From positions 1 through 35,672 of IMG/VR virus record IMGVR_UViG_3300044993_000616: a stretch of DNA of 35,672 bases, one strand, 5' to 3'. The notes under the pieces were generated by a model, which saw only the letters and a program-made list of their open reading frames with translations, did no database searches and was not told the origin of the DNA. How positions within the stretch are numbered: the first letter of the stretch is position 1; each line of letters opens with the position of its first letter. The DNA is from a virus. Below are positions 1-7,974 of this stretch, piece by piece. The position numbers and the translations under genes were made by a program.

Positions 1-707
1 TGCCTTCTACCACGGCCTCAACTTCAAAGACGACAGGGGCTCTCGTTATTGCCGGCGGCGCTGGTATTTCAGGAGACATCTATACCACCAACATTACTGG
101 TGAATCTGTCTCCGCAATCAACCCTGGAATCGGAAAAGCTGTGCTGGCTACCGATAATGGTGGTAACCTTTCTATTGGCCGAACAGATAATACTTCCTCT
201 ACCCCATATATCGATTTCAACTCAGGATCAACTACGGTTGATTATGACTCTAGAATATTAGCTGCTGGTGGAACAGGTGCCAATGGTGGTGGTGATTTAA
301 GAATGTACGCTGGCTCGTTTGATTTTCGTGCAGGCCCCGTTAATTCATCTACCCTCGTCGCAAAATTAAGCCCCGCTAATATTCAATTTTCTACGCGGGT
401 AACTGACGCACTAAGTTCACTAGGTAGCATCTCTGGTGCAACTAACATCTCACTTGGAAACGCCAACTACATAGTCTTTACCCTAGCAGGCAACGCGACT
501 CTTTCATTTACCAATCCTCCAGCATCAGGTGTTGCTGCCAGCTTTATTTTTCAAATTACCAACGGCGGTGCCTTCAGCATCACCTGGCCGGGCTCCGTTA
601 CCTGGATTACCGGTTTTGCCCCAACACTGAGAGCCTCTGGCAGAAACTTGGTTGGATTCATCACTCTGGACGGCGGCGCGACGTATCTTGGATTCCTCAT
701 CGCCTGA
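1..707 (+). CDS. tail-fibre-like protein, C-terminal part (5' end outside window)
   Basis: The reading frame is open from the window edge (codons start at position 3) and ends in TGA at 705-707, giving about 234 residues. The first visible residues, STTASTSKTTGALVIAGG, belong to a segment rich in Thr, Ser and Gly that recurs in tail fibres and tail-associated proteins of T4-like and marine myoviruses. The rest is rich in Gly, Asn, Thr and Ser with beta-strand character and few charged residues, as expected for a trimeric fibre shaft or tip. A GTG at 141 could be mistaken for the start, but the similarity continues upstream of it, so the gene is simply cut by the window. It lies just before a second structural gene on the same strand. 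The exact fibre position (long fibre, short fibre or decoration) cannot be told. Confidence 0.75.
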   Translation, partial: PSTTASTSKTTGALVIAGGAGISGDIYTTNITGESVSAINPGIGKAVLATDNGGNLSIGRTDNTSSTPYIDFNSGSTTVDYDSRILAAGGTGANGGGDLRMYAGSFDFRAGPVNSSTLVAKLSPANIQFSTRVTDALSSLGSISGATNISLGNANYIVFTLAGNATLSFTNPPASGVAASFIFQITNGGAFSITWPGSVTWITGFAPTLRASGRNLVGFITLDGGATYLGFLIA

Positions 708-825
708 AGAGCTGCCCGATGGTTACTCTCTCCTTCGACCTTGGCTCTATAGAACTTTGCGCTCCTGTGGATTCACTTGATAGTGAAAGCTCCAGTGGCC
801 ATCAAAAACTTTAAGAGGACCAGCT

Positions 826-1629
826 ATGCCAACACCAATTAACAACCTGGGATTTAGCAATATCCAATCTGAGTTTGGCGGATTTAATCCAATTGGTCTC
901 AATGAATACTACCGGGGTGGGGCCTACGTTGATATCAATCAGCCGAAATCGCCATTTTGGCCAGTGCCAATTTCAACAGCTGGAGAAATAAGCGCCGGCA
1001 TGTTCAGGGGAATGTCAAAGGCGGTGGTGTATACCAATGACGGTAGCACGTTAAGCGGTTGGAACTTGCACCCTCAGAATACCGGCGGTGGTGTCCAGAA
1101 CTGGACACAGGTATATTCTAGCGGTGGAAATCCCGGTGCTTACATTCGCACCCGATCTGATAATTGGCGCCAAAACTGGATATGGAGAAACATCAGCCTA
1201 TCTCAGTACAACTACTTCACTTTGAGATGGGATTCATGGATACAGAGCGGAAGCCGCTGTCTTCCGGGGGTCCAGCTGGGGGCAGTTAGCGGTAACGGAC
1301 CAGGTTTGCTCCAGTACTTCAATAGAATATCTACATGCACCTGGACCAGCTACGGCGCCGCAGCTACTTCAATAGTTGATGTAGGTTCCCACGCAAGCGT
1401 CGTCGGTAAATGGACGACCTATGAAATCCAAGGGACGCGCCTGTCTCCAGTATCCTTCTCTTTTCAAATTACTGTAACTGACATTGCAACAAACACCGTT
1501 ATTCTCTCCATGAACTTAGTTATTCCAAGTGGAATGGGTGGAGACGAATGGTCATTCAGGTATACAGGTGATGTGGGAGGCAACGGCGAGCACCAGAAGA
1601 TAGACAACATCTACCTTATTCGGTATTGA
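826..1629 (+). CDS. tail/structural protein, possibly receptor-binding
   Basis: A protein of 267 residues with an AGAGGA ribosome site 7 bases before ATG. Its N-terminus (NLGFSNIQSEFGG, then an NPIGLNEYYRGG segment) matches a short domain found in many phage virion proteins that reads roughly s-dIq-EFGGsnPIsLsEYY-GG. The remaining 200 residues are rich in Trp, Gly, Ser and Tyr and look like a beta-sandwich, which would suit carbohydrate or receptor binding; that is inference. It follows the tail-fibre-like gene after a 118-base gap (708-825) in which I see no gene and no clear promoter, so it is probably transcribed with that gene. Its stop codon directly abuts the stop of the SpoVR gene on the other strand, with no bases between them and no visible terminator. 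Confidence 0.7.
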   Translation: MPTPINNLGFSNIQSEFGGFNPIGLNEYYRGGAYVDINQPKSPFWPVPISTAGEISAGMFRGMSKAVVYTNDGSTLSGWNLHPQNTGGGVQNWTQVYSSGGNPGAYIRTRSDNWRQNWIWRNISLSQYNYFTLRWDSWIQSGSRCLPGVQLGAVSGNGPGLLQYFNRISTCTWTSYGAAATSIVDVGSHASVVGKWTTYEIQGTRLSPVSFSFQITVTDIATNTVILSMNLVIPSGMGGDEWSFRYTGDVGGNGEHQKIDNIYLIRY

Positions 1630-3090
1630 TCAACAATCAAGTTCGACGGTGTAGCCCCAAAGCTCGCTCACGTAGTCAGTGACTATGACGGCGTCATCTT
1701 CATTCAACTCCTTCCCACGGTATGGGGTGTACTTGAGCTTCAGCGTTCGATCACCTTCCATGTCAGCCCCAACCACTGCAATCTGCGGGACGGCGTTTAT
1801 CCGCTCCATAGACTCTGCCAGGCTCTTCCTGATGTTGCGGTAGCCCACCTCGTCGTGAATCTCGGTGACAACGGCGCTGACGTCGTCATCGTTCTTCTGC
1901 ATGCCGACGCTGAAGAGCCGTAGGTCGCGAATCACCTTCGGTGAGAGGTACTGGGCGATAAAGCCGTCGTCCCTGAACTCAAAAGCCGCCTCCTTTACCG
2001 CGTCCTGCCATCTTTTTCCAATGAGGTGCGGCATCCACTCACGGTCCTCGGCGGTTGGGTTGTCGCAGATTCTCTTGACGTCCTGTAAAATGGCGAAACC
2101 AAGAGCGTATGGATTTGAGCCTCGGTAGTGGCGGCTGTTGTATGCCGGTTGGTAGATGACGCCGGAGTGAAAATCTAGAAATGCCATGAAGGCATCTGGC
2201 GTGAGGATGCCCTTCTCCTCTAGGCGGTTCATGATGTAGTAGTGGGTGAAGGTGGCGAAGCCCTCGTTCAGCGTCTTCGTCTGCGCCTGTGGGTAGAAGT
2301 ACTGATTGACCTTGTAGACGATGCGGAGGATCTCACGCTTCCACTGCTCCAAGGTCGGTGACTTCTTCATCAGGAAGTAAAGAAGGTTCTCTTCCTCTTC
2401 AAACGGCTCGCTCTCCTGCCGGTCAAGCTCAGCCACCCTGAAGCTGGTCCTGCGGGTGATATGGTCAATATCGCGCCGGCGCTGCTCCTCTTCCTCAATC
2501 AGCTTCTGAAGGCGCTGGTCCTCATTGAGGCGAGGTCGGTGCTTTCGCTTGAACTTGTCGACGCCGTGTGGCGCCAGAGCGTGGGCAGCGTCTAGAACTT
2601 CCTCAACCTCAGCCGCGCCATACCGCTGCTCGCACTGGCGAATGTAGTCGCGGGCAAAGATCATGTAGTCGATGATGGAGCCTGCGTTCGTCCACTGCTT
2701 GAAGCACTCATTGTTCTTGAAGACGGCGTTGTGTCCAAAGGCGGCATGAGCAATCACCATCGTCTGCATGAGCATGCTGTTCTCCTCCATCAGGTAGGAG
2801 ATGCACGGGTTTGAGTTGATGACAATCTCATAGGCAAGCCCCATTCGCCCGCTTTCATATGCCTTGAAGTTTTTCAGGAACTCCTTGCCAAAGGACCAGT
2901 GATTGTAGTTCACGGGCAGCCCGATCGAGGCGTAGGCATCAATCATCTGCTCAGCTGAAATCACCTCGATCTGATTAGGGTAGATGTCAAGTTCAAGCTC
3001 CTCTAGAGCAATGATCTCGCACTCACGGTACGCTCGCTCAATGAGGGCGGGAGACCAATCGGTTCGAGAGGTGATGACGAAATCGCTCAT
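1630..3090 (-). CDS. SpoVR family protein
   Basis: A protein of 486 residues, close to the roughly 510 of bacterial SpoVR/YcgB. I chose the ATG at 3090 because it has an AAAGGTG ribosome site and the family similarity starts there (DFVITSRTDWSPALIERAY); the frame stays open further upstream but overlaps the small gene there. Family-typical blocks are visible: YPNQIEVISAEQMIDAY near residue 35, NHWSFGKEF, YEIVINSNPCISYLMEEN, and a long middle part with FATFTHYYIMNRL and YNSRHYRGSNPYALGFAI. SpoVR is linked to Bacillus spore cortex formation and, in other bacteria, travels with PrkA and YeaH in stress and stationary-phase gene sets; its biochemical activity is not settled. Here it is the last gene of such a cluster. 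Its start overlaps the stop of the 50-aa gene upstream (ATGA), so translation is probably coupled. Confidence 0.93.
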   Translation of the reverse strand: MSDFVITSRTDWSPALIERAYRECEIIALEELELDIYPNQIEVISAEQMIDAYASIGLPVNYNHWSFGKEFLKNFKAYESGRMGLAYEIVINSNPCISYLMEENSMLMQTMVIAHAAFGHNAVFKNNECFKQWTNAGSIIDYMIFARDYIRQCEQRYGAAEVEEVLDAAHALAPHGVDKFKRKHRPRLNEDQRLQKLIEEEEQRRRDIDHITRRTSFRVAELDRQESEPFEEEENLLYFLMKKSPTLEQWKREILRIVYKVNQYFYPQAQTKTLNEGFATFTHYYIMNRLEEKGILTPDAFMAFLDFHSGVIYQPAYNSRHYRGSNPYALGFAILQDVKRICDNPTAEDREWMPHLIGKRWQDAVKEAAFEFRDDGFIAQYLSPKVIRDLRLFSVGMQKNDDDVSAVVTEIHDEVGYRNIRKSLAESMERINAVPQIAVVGADMEGDRTLKLKYTPYRGKELNEDDAVIVTDYVSELWGYTVELDC

Positions 3091-3239
3091 GGCAAAAACA
3101 CCTTTAGAATTTCTGGTAGCTGCACCAGGACAATGGCTGCTAGTCCGAGGACGACGACAAGTGCCACCGCCAGAGCGGTCCATAGAATGACGGCGATGCT
3201 GGTCAGCCGCCGGGGTCTGTCAGTGCCGCTCTTCTTCAT
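3087..3239 (-). CDS. 50-aa single-pass membrane protein between YeaH and SpoVR genes
   Basis: A short frame of 50 residues starting MKKSGTDRPRRLTSIAVI. A positively charged N-terminus (K, K, R, R, R within 11 residues) is followed by about 25 hydrophobic residues, so a single transmembrane helix with the N-terminus in the cytoplasm is likely. Both ends support it as a real gene: its ATG overlaps the stop of the YeaH gene (ATGA at 3236-3239) and its stop overlaps the ATG of the SpoVR gene (ATGA at 3087-3090). This places it exactly inside the PrkA-YeaH-SpoVR cluster, where it might anchor one of those soluble proteins to the membrane. I recognise no family; the function is unknown. Confidence 0.75.
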   Translation of the reverse strand: MKKSGTDRPRRLTSIAVILWTALAVALVVVLGLAAIVLVQLPEILKVFLP

Positions 3240-4576
3240 ACCTTCACCTTCTTGTACACTGACTTGAAGGCGCTAAATACCTCATTGTCGTCGTTGATCT
3301 TCACCACATGGAGCTTTGGATTTGAACGAGAAACTGAGAGCATCGTATTCCAGAGGTTGTTACCTCCAAACTGCGATGAGAAGGTCTGCCCGACCTGAGC
3401 ATAGACGGCGTGCCGCAGCTTTGGAAGGAGCTTCTTTTCCATGATGTCCATCACAAGCCCGTTGTCCGAGTCCCAGTTGTCACCATCTCCAGCGTAGGAG
3501 AAGTAGAGGTTTGTCTGGTTGGTGTCGTAGCGGCTCTTGATGATCTCGTAGGCAAGCTCAAGAGCGCTTGAGACGATGGTGCCGCCGTTCCTTCGAGTTG
3601 TGAAGAACTCCTCCTCATTCATCTCTTCAGCTTCAGTCGTGTGGGCAATGAAGACGAGGTCAGTGTTTGGGTAGCGGCGCTTGATGAAGGCGTACTGAAG
3701 AGAGAAGAACTTTCTAGCCGTCCGCTTCTTATCCTCATCCATTGAGCCTGAAACGTCCATTGCCATCACGAAGACGGCATCTGCCTGCTTCACCTGCACC
3801 TTCTCGGTCTTATGGTAGCGAAGGTCCAGCTTCTCAAAGAAAGGCACCGCGGCGATCTTGCTCTTGAGCTCCTCAATCCGGGCAAAGAGCTCCTTGAAGC
3901 GGGCATTGCGGCGGGCATTCAGCAGGTTGCCGTCCTCTTCCTCCTGCTTCTTGAGCGCCTCAAGCTCAGCCTCAAGCTCCTCAAGCTCGTCCTTGTCCGC
4001 CTGAGTGAGCGCCTTTCGGCGACCGATGGAGTTGCGATAGGAGCGAATAACGCTGAGCTGGGCGGCGCTGCCCTCCTTCTGAAAGCCGGCTGGCTTCCAC
4101 ACCGCCTCAGGGTTGTCCTTCTCCTGCGACTCCTGAAGATCGGGCAGCTCGCAGTCCTCGAAGAAGACATCAAAGAACTCGCTGCGGCTGATGTTGATGA
4201 TGAAGTCGTCCTCACCATCTTCTCCCTCGCCTGCTCCCTCTCCACTGCCGCCGCCGGACCCTTCTCCATTGACTGGAAACTTGTCGCCTCTTTCCCAGCG
4301 GTCGTTTCCAATGAGGACGACCTCTATTTCTCCAGTGTAGGGCTCATAGTGATAGGTAGGCTCGTGAAGAGCGCTCTTCGCAATCTTGATAGGATTGCTG
4401 AGCGTCTTCTTTGCCACCCCACCAGTGGCTGATACCCCGCCCGCGTCGATGTCGTCAGGCTTGGCAGAGCGAATCGATTCTTTGATTCGCTCCAACAGCT
4501 TCTGCCTGTTGTTGAGTGATTTTCCACGACCAGTCTTTCGACGGTCGATGAAGATGAAGGTGGATCGCCCAGTCAT
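3236..4576 (-). CDS. YeaH/YhbH family protein (DUF444), VWA-like
   Basis: A protein of 446 residues, close to the usual 420-430. The N-terminus IDRRKTGRGKSLNNRQ is the hallmark of DUF444. A Gly/Glu/Asp-rich stretch lies at about 105-123, a charged coiled-coil segment at about 195-240, and a von Willebrand A fold follows with the metal-site motif DVSGSM near residue 274 and FIAHTTEAEE later. The family is YeaH of E. coli and YhbH of Bacillus; yeaG-yeaH respond to nitrogen starvation in E. coli, but the molecular function of YeaH is unknown. It follows the PrkA gene after 12 bases and overlaps the small membrane gene by four. The ATG at 4576 has only a weak ribosome site (AGAAGC). Confidence 0.93.
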   Translation of the reverse strand: MTGRSTFIFIDRRKTGRGKSLNNRQKLLERIKESIRSAKPDDIDAGGVSATGGVAKKTLSNPIKIAKSALHEPTYHYEPYTGEIEVVLIGNDRWERGDKFPVNGEGSGGGSGEGAGEGEDGEDDFIINISRSEFFDVFFEDCELPDLQESQEKDNPEAVWKPAGFQKEGSAAQLSVIRSYRNSIGRRKALTQADKDELEELEAELEALKKQEEEDGNLLNARRNARFKELFARIEELKSKIAAVPFFEKLDLRYHKTEKVQVKQADAVFVMAMDVSGSMDEDKKRTARKFFSLQYAFIKRRYPNTDLVFIAHTTEAEEMNEEEFFTTRRNGGTIVSSALELAYEIIKSRYDTNQTNLYFSYAGDGDNWDSDNGLVMDIMEKKLLPKLRHAVYAQVGQTFSSQFGGNNLWNTMLSVSRSNPKLHVVKINDDNEVFSAFKSVYKKVKV

Positions 4577-4588
4577 GTTGTGCTTCTA

Positions 4589-6547
4589 TCAGGCGCTCTT
4601 CCTGTTGTTGGCAAACCAAGCCACCATTATCTTCACTTGGTTCTCGGTGTAGCCCTTTTCCACCATTCGCTGCACAAAGCCCTTGTGCTTCTCTTCCAGC
4701 TCCTTGTCCTGCTTCGGACCAAAGGTGATTACCGGCATGATCTGCTCGGTGGCGCTGAACATCCGCTTCTCGATCACGGTCTTGATCTTCTCGTACTGGT
4801 CCCAAGCAGGTGACTTGCCCTCGTTCTTTGCCTTGTAGCGGAGAACGTAGTTCACGATCTCGTTGCGGAAGTCCTTCGCGTTGACGATGCCGGCTGCCTT
4901 CTCGACCTCCTCAAGGCGCTTGTTCAGGTTGTCTCGATCCAGCAGAACGTGCGTCTCAGGGTCACGGCACTGCTCATCGCTGATCCACGCCTCAGCAAAG
5001 AGAACGTAGCGCTCAAACATGTTTTGACCGAAGGAGCGGTAGCTTTCGAGGTAGGCGGTTCGGAGCTCCTTTTCCAGGAACTCGAAGTAGCGCGGCTGAA
5101 GGTTGGACTTGATGAAGTCGATGTACTTCTCCTGCGTTTCCTGCGGCAGAGCTTCCTTCTTCACTGCCTCCTCGAGGACGTACATCAGGTCAATTGGGTT
5201 TGCCTGCTGCTCCTCAGGTCGAACGTCGAAGGTAGCCGAAAGCACCTTGAAGGCAAAGCGAGTCGACATGCCGGTCATGCCTTCGTCGATCCCAGCGGCA
5301 TCGCGGTACTCTTCATACGGCTTCGCATTGGGCATCGTGTCCTTCACGTTGTCGCCGTTGTAGACGCGGAGCTTCGCCCAGAGGGTGCTGTTCTCGTGCG
5401 GCTTGAGGCGCGTCAGAATGCTCCACTGCGCCAGCATCTTGAGGGTGCCCGGGGCAATCGGCGCCGACGAGAGGCTGGAGCTGGTCAGCATCTTCTCGTA
5501 GATCTTCACCTCTTCATCTGTCCGGAGGCAGTACGGGACATCGACAATGTAGACCCGGTCAAGGAACGCCTCGTTCGTCTTGTTGTTCCGGAAGTTGAAC
5601 CACTCCGCCTCGTTGCTGTGCGCCAGGATGATGCCGTTGTAGGGCATGGACGGAATAGCTTCCGTCCCGTTGTAGTTGTGTTCCTGCGTCGCCATCAGGA
5701 GCGGGTTGAGCGTCTTGATGTTCGCCTTGAACATCTCAGCAAAGTCCATTAGACCTTGGGTGGTGCGGTTCAGCCCACCGCTGTAGCTGTAGGCGTACGG
5801 GTGGTTCTGCGGTAGCTTGTCAAGCTTTCGCAGGTCGACCTTGCCAATGAGGACCGAAACGTCCTGGTTGTTCTCATCGCCCGGCTCCACCTTCATGATG
5901 CCCACCTGGCGGTCCTTATCAGGGTAGACCTTCATGACGTGGAACTTAGTGATATCGCCGCCAAACTCACGAAGCTTCTCCTGTGCCCAGCCGCTCATCA
6001 CGGTGTTGAGGTAGCGGCGAGGAATCGAGTACTCATTCTCAAGAAGAGCCCCGTGCTCCTCAGCGCTGAAGAGACCGAGAGGGCTCTCTAGAACAGGTGA
6101 GAGGCGGAGCTCAGGGTTTGCCTCAGACGGATCATACAGAACGTAGATTGGGAACTTCTGCATCAGGAACTTAAGGCGTTCGGCCAAGGAGCTCTTGCCG
6201 CCACCGACTGGACCCTTTAGATACAGGATCTGCTTAGATTCTTCCAGCCCAGCCGCGGCATGGCGGAAGTAGGCAGCAATTCGCTCCACTGACGATTCCG
6301 CTCCATAGAAGTCTGAGAAGCTCTTGTAGACACGAATCTTCTGGTTTGAGAAGATGCGGCTCAGCCGAGGGTCATCGCTGGTGTCGATGATTTCGGGCTC
6401 ACCGATGGCAGCGACCATTCGTTCAGCCGCCGAGGCATACATCATCTTGTCCTTTCGGCAGCCCTCAAGGTATTCAACGAGGGTCATTACCGTCGGAGCC
6501 GAGAACTTTGAAGCAAAGGAGGCAGTGAGGGAAGAGAGTGCGGTCAT
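4589..6547 (-). CDS. prkA: PrkA/YeaG family serine protein kinase (AAA+)
   Basis: A protein of 652 residues, almost the size of E. coli YeaG (644). The N-terminal PrkA AAA+ domain contains a Walker A motif, GPVGGGKSSL, at about 112-121, followed by FPIYVLYDP, the LDRVYIVDVPYCLR segment and STRFAFKVLS; the C-terminal half continues into the PrkA-specific domain. PrkA proteins are cytoplasmic; they were described as serine kinases, and Bacillus PrkA has also been reported to have Lon-like protease activity. The ATG at 6547 has a GGAG ribosome site eight bases away. It is the first gene of the PrkA-YeaH-membrane peptide-SpoVR block. The 76-base gap before it (6548-6623) holds a T-run after the bactofilin gene but no convincing terminator hairpin, so it may be transcribed together with the folA/bactofilin operon. 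Confidence 0.95.
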   Translation of the reverse strand: MTALSSLTASFASKFSAPTVMTLVEYLEGCRKDKMMYASAAERMVAAIGEPEIIDTSDDPRLSRIFSNQKIRVYKSFSDFYGAESSVERIAAYFRHAAAGLEESKQILYLKGPVGGGKSSLAERLKFLMQKFPIYVLYDPSEANPELRLSPVLESPLGLFSAEEHGALLENEYSIPRRYLNTVMSGWAQEKLREFGGDITKFHVMKVYPDKDRQVGIMKVEPGDENNQDVSVLIGKVDLRKLDKLPQNHPYAYSYSGGLNRTTQGLMDFAEMFKANIKTLNPLLMATQEHNYNGTEAIPSMPYNGIILAHSNEAEWFNFRNNKTNEAFLDRVYIVDVPYCLRTDEEVKIYEKMLTSSSLSSAPIAPGTLKMLAQWSILTRLKPHENSTLWAKLRVYNGDNVKDTMPNAKPYEEYRDAAGIDEGMTGMSTRFAFKVLSATFDVRPEEQQANPIDLMYVLEEAVKKEALPQETQEKYIDFIKSNLQPRYFEFLEKELRTAYLESYRSFGQNMFERYVLFAEAWISDEQCRDPETHVLLDRDNLNKRLEEVEKAAGIVNAKDFRNEIVNYVLRYKAKNEGKSPAWDQYEKIKTVIEKRMFSATEQIMPVITFGPKQDKELEEKHKGFVQRMVEKGYTENQVKIMVAWFANNRKSA

Positions 6548-6623
6548 TAAGTGATCTCCAGAAGTGCTGTGCTATAAGGTATTTTATGCTAGATGCTGAT
6601 TCCGACTGAAAAAAGCAAGCAGG

Positions 6624-6989
6624 TTAGGTGGTGACAGGGGTAGCCAACTTAAGGACGCCCTCAACAAGCCCACCGTTTTCGATAGAAATCTGAGAATATG
6701 AGATTACATCTGCTTTCAGAACAGCTCCGCTCTTGACGACAATGCTGGCGGCGCTGAGGTCCTGTGCTTCTACCTTTCCTTCAATGGTGAGCTTCAGGGT
6801 CGCCGTCAGCTGCTTCACGTTGATGAAGCCGTTCTTAGTCACTGTCGCCTCTTCAACGCTGAGAGAGGACTCAGAAATACTGCCGTCGATTACGGCAACA
6901 CCGTTGATGTTGACAACACCTCCTACGAGAGATGTTTTGGCGCCAATTACGGTGTCAAAGCCCTTCACAGACCGGTCAAACAGCTTCAT
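6624..6989 (-). CDS. bactofilin family protein (DUF583)
   Basis: A protein of 121 residues made almost entirely of short beta-strand repeats: TVIGAKTSLVGGVVNINGV, AVIDGSISE, VEEATVTKNGFINVKQL, TIEGKVEAQDLSAASIVVKSG. This regular pattern, with the opening TVIG and a closing GGLVEGVLKL, is the right-handed beta-helix of bactofilins, which polymerise into nucleotide-independent filaments in many bacteria and act in cell shape, stalk or chromosome positioning. The length is right for a core domain without long tails. AAGGA precedes ATG. It follows a 54-aa hydrophobic protein gene by one base, so the two may act together at the membrane. What a phage does with a bactofilin is open: it could organise DNA or proteins in the infected cell or interfere with the host filament. 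Confidence 0.85.
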   Translation of the reverse strand: MKLFDRSVKGFDTVIGAKTSLVGGVVNINGVAVIDGSISESSLSVEEATVTKNGFINVKQLTATLKLTIEGKVEAQDLSAASIVVKSGAVLKADVISYSQISIENGGLVEGVLKLATPVTT

Positions 6990-6990
6990 T

Positions 6991-7155
6991 TCAATTTTCC
7001 TTTACAGATTCAAACGGCGGGAAAAATAGCCCAGTGATAAATCCAAGAGAGACCTGGAAGAGAACGGAAATGAGCTCATCTTCAAACTTCGTTCCCAGAA
7101 AAACAATTGGGACCAACATAAGCAGCCTAAGAGGATGAAACGCAACCTTCGTCAT
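6991..7155 (-). CDS. 54-aa hydrophobic protein
   Basis: A frame of 54 residues beginning MTKVAFHPLRLLMLVPIVFLG and containing a second hydrophobic stretch, VSLGFITGLFFPP, so one or two membrane segments are likely. Its ATG overlaps the stop of the dihydrofolate reductase gene (ATGA at 7152-7155) and it ends one base before the bactofilin start region, which argues that it is translated as part of this operon. I recognise no family. A membrane partner or anchor for the bactofilin is one possibility, based only on position. Confidence 0.65.
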   Translation of the reverse strand: MTKVAFHPLRLLMLVPIVFLGTKFEDELISVLFQVSLGFITGLFFPPFESVKEN

Positions 7156-7709
7156 AGCTTCTCCAGAGTGATATAGGTGACAGGAATGCCGTTGTCTACG
7201 GTGTGCTTTCTTTCAGTTTCATGCCAATAAGCGCCTTCCTTCGCCTGGAGAAGGATGAAGCGCTTGATGGAGTAGATGTCAACTGGAAGCTCAACGTCGG
7301 CTCCCGACGCAGCATCCACTAGAGTAAGGTGGAGCTCCTGAATCAGCTTCTTCTGGAGAGCTTCAGCATAGACGCTGGCACCACCAATGACCCAGAGGTC
7401 CTGCTGACCAAAGGCGCCGCGCTGGTATGAGTCGATGACTGAATCCAGGCTGGAATAGATGAGCACCGACTTGCCAATGGAATCGTTGAAGGTAAGAGGT
7501 GATCGGCTTGAAACGACGATGTTGGTGCGCTCCGGCAGCCCCTCGTATCTTCCAAGCGAGAAGAACGTCTTGGACCCCATCACGACCGCGTTCCCCTTCG
7601 TCTTCTGGGCAAAGCGCTTCAGGTCACCTGGCAGCTTCCAAGGGAGTCGACCATCTTTCCACCCAATGGAGTTTCCACGATCTACAGCTAGAATCATCTT
7701 GATGGTCAT
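7152..7709 (-). CDS. folA: dihydrofolate reductase
   Basis: A protein of 185 residues that reduces dihydrofolate to tetrahydrofolate with NADPH, supporting thymidylate and purine synthesis for phage DNA. Visible signatures are LAVDRGNSIGWKDGRLPW at the N-terminus, the acidic active-site position in LPGDLKRF, the NADPH-binding VVMGSKTFFSLG, NIVVSSR, and LWVIGGASVYAEAL. The ATG at 7709 was chosen because GAGGGAA lies ten bases before it and the domain begins at once. The N-terminus overlaps the stop of a 24-codon frame (ATGA). No thymidylate synthase gene is visible in this window. Confidence 0.96.
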   Translation of the reverse strand: MTIKMILAVDRGNSIGWKDGRLPWKLPGDLKRFAQKTKGNAVVMGSKTFFSLGRYEGLPERTNIVVSSRSPLTFNDSIGKSVLIYSSLDSVIDSYQRGAFGQQDLWVIGGASVYAEALQKKLIQELHLTLVDAASGADVELPVDIYSIKRFILLQAKEGAYWHETERKHTVDNGIPVTYITLEKL

Positions 7710-7780
7710 GGCAGGTTCCCTCGCCAACGGATCTTCTGCTTGAAGTCAACGCCGCTGCACGGTTTGTAGTCAGTAATCAC
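7706..7780 (-). CDS. 24-aa peptide, translationally linked to folA
   Basis: A very short frame (GTG start at 7780, TGA at 7706-7708; begins MITDYKPCSGVDFKQK). Nothing in its sequence is recognisable. It is listed because both ends show the tight coupling seen across this operon: its GTG overlaps the stop of the upstream 65-codon gene (GTGA) and its stop overlaps the folA ATG (ATGA). It may be a real micro-protein or simply a device that keeps ribosomes moving between two genes. The GAGGGAA ribosome site of folA lies inside it. Confidence 0.4.
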   Translation of the reverse strand: MITDYKPCSGVDFKQKIRWRGNLP

Positions 7781-7974
7781 GGTTGTTCTGCCGTCGATGC
7801 GGGTACGTCCTGTTCATCGAGCGGCGCCTTATCGTAGTCCTGGTTAGGACCGCCAAGCAGCCCGCGAAGGTGCTCGTCGCAGTTCTTGCCGAGAACTGCA
7901 CGCGACCTCATGTTGAGCAGCTTGAACGTTGCTTGTCGAGCGCACGGCGGAACACATGGTGCTGTGCAAATCAC
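7777..7974 (-). CDS. 65-aa putative zinc-binding protein
   Basis: A small protein (GTG start at 7974 overlapping the stop of the HD-domain gene as GTGA). It has an N-terminal cluster CTAPCVPPCARQATF and, about 20 residues later, KNCDEHLRGLL. A C-x3-C or C-x7-C pair followed by C-x2-H is the pattern of many small phage zinc-ribbon or zinc-knuckle proteins, in which the second knuckle often reads C-D/E-x-H. Metal binding is therefore likely, but DNA, RNA or protein binding cannot be told. The C-terminal 25 residues are polar and probably unstructured. The stop overlaps the next short frame. Confidence 0.55.
   Translation of the reverse strand: MICTAPCVPPCARQATFKLLNMRSRAVLGKNCDEHLRGLLGGPNQDYDKAPLDEQDVPASTAEQP

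Noticed and set aside
3812-5752. Long open frames on the plus strand (for example 3812-4432 and 4949-5752)
   Set aside because: They lie opposite YeaH and PrkA, which have clear family motifs; the frames are products of the high third-position G+C of those genes and have no ribosome sites.
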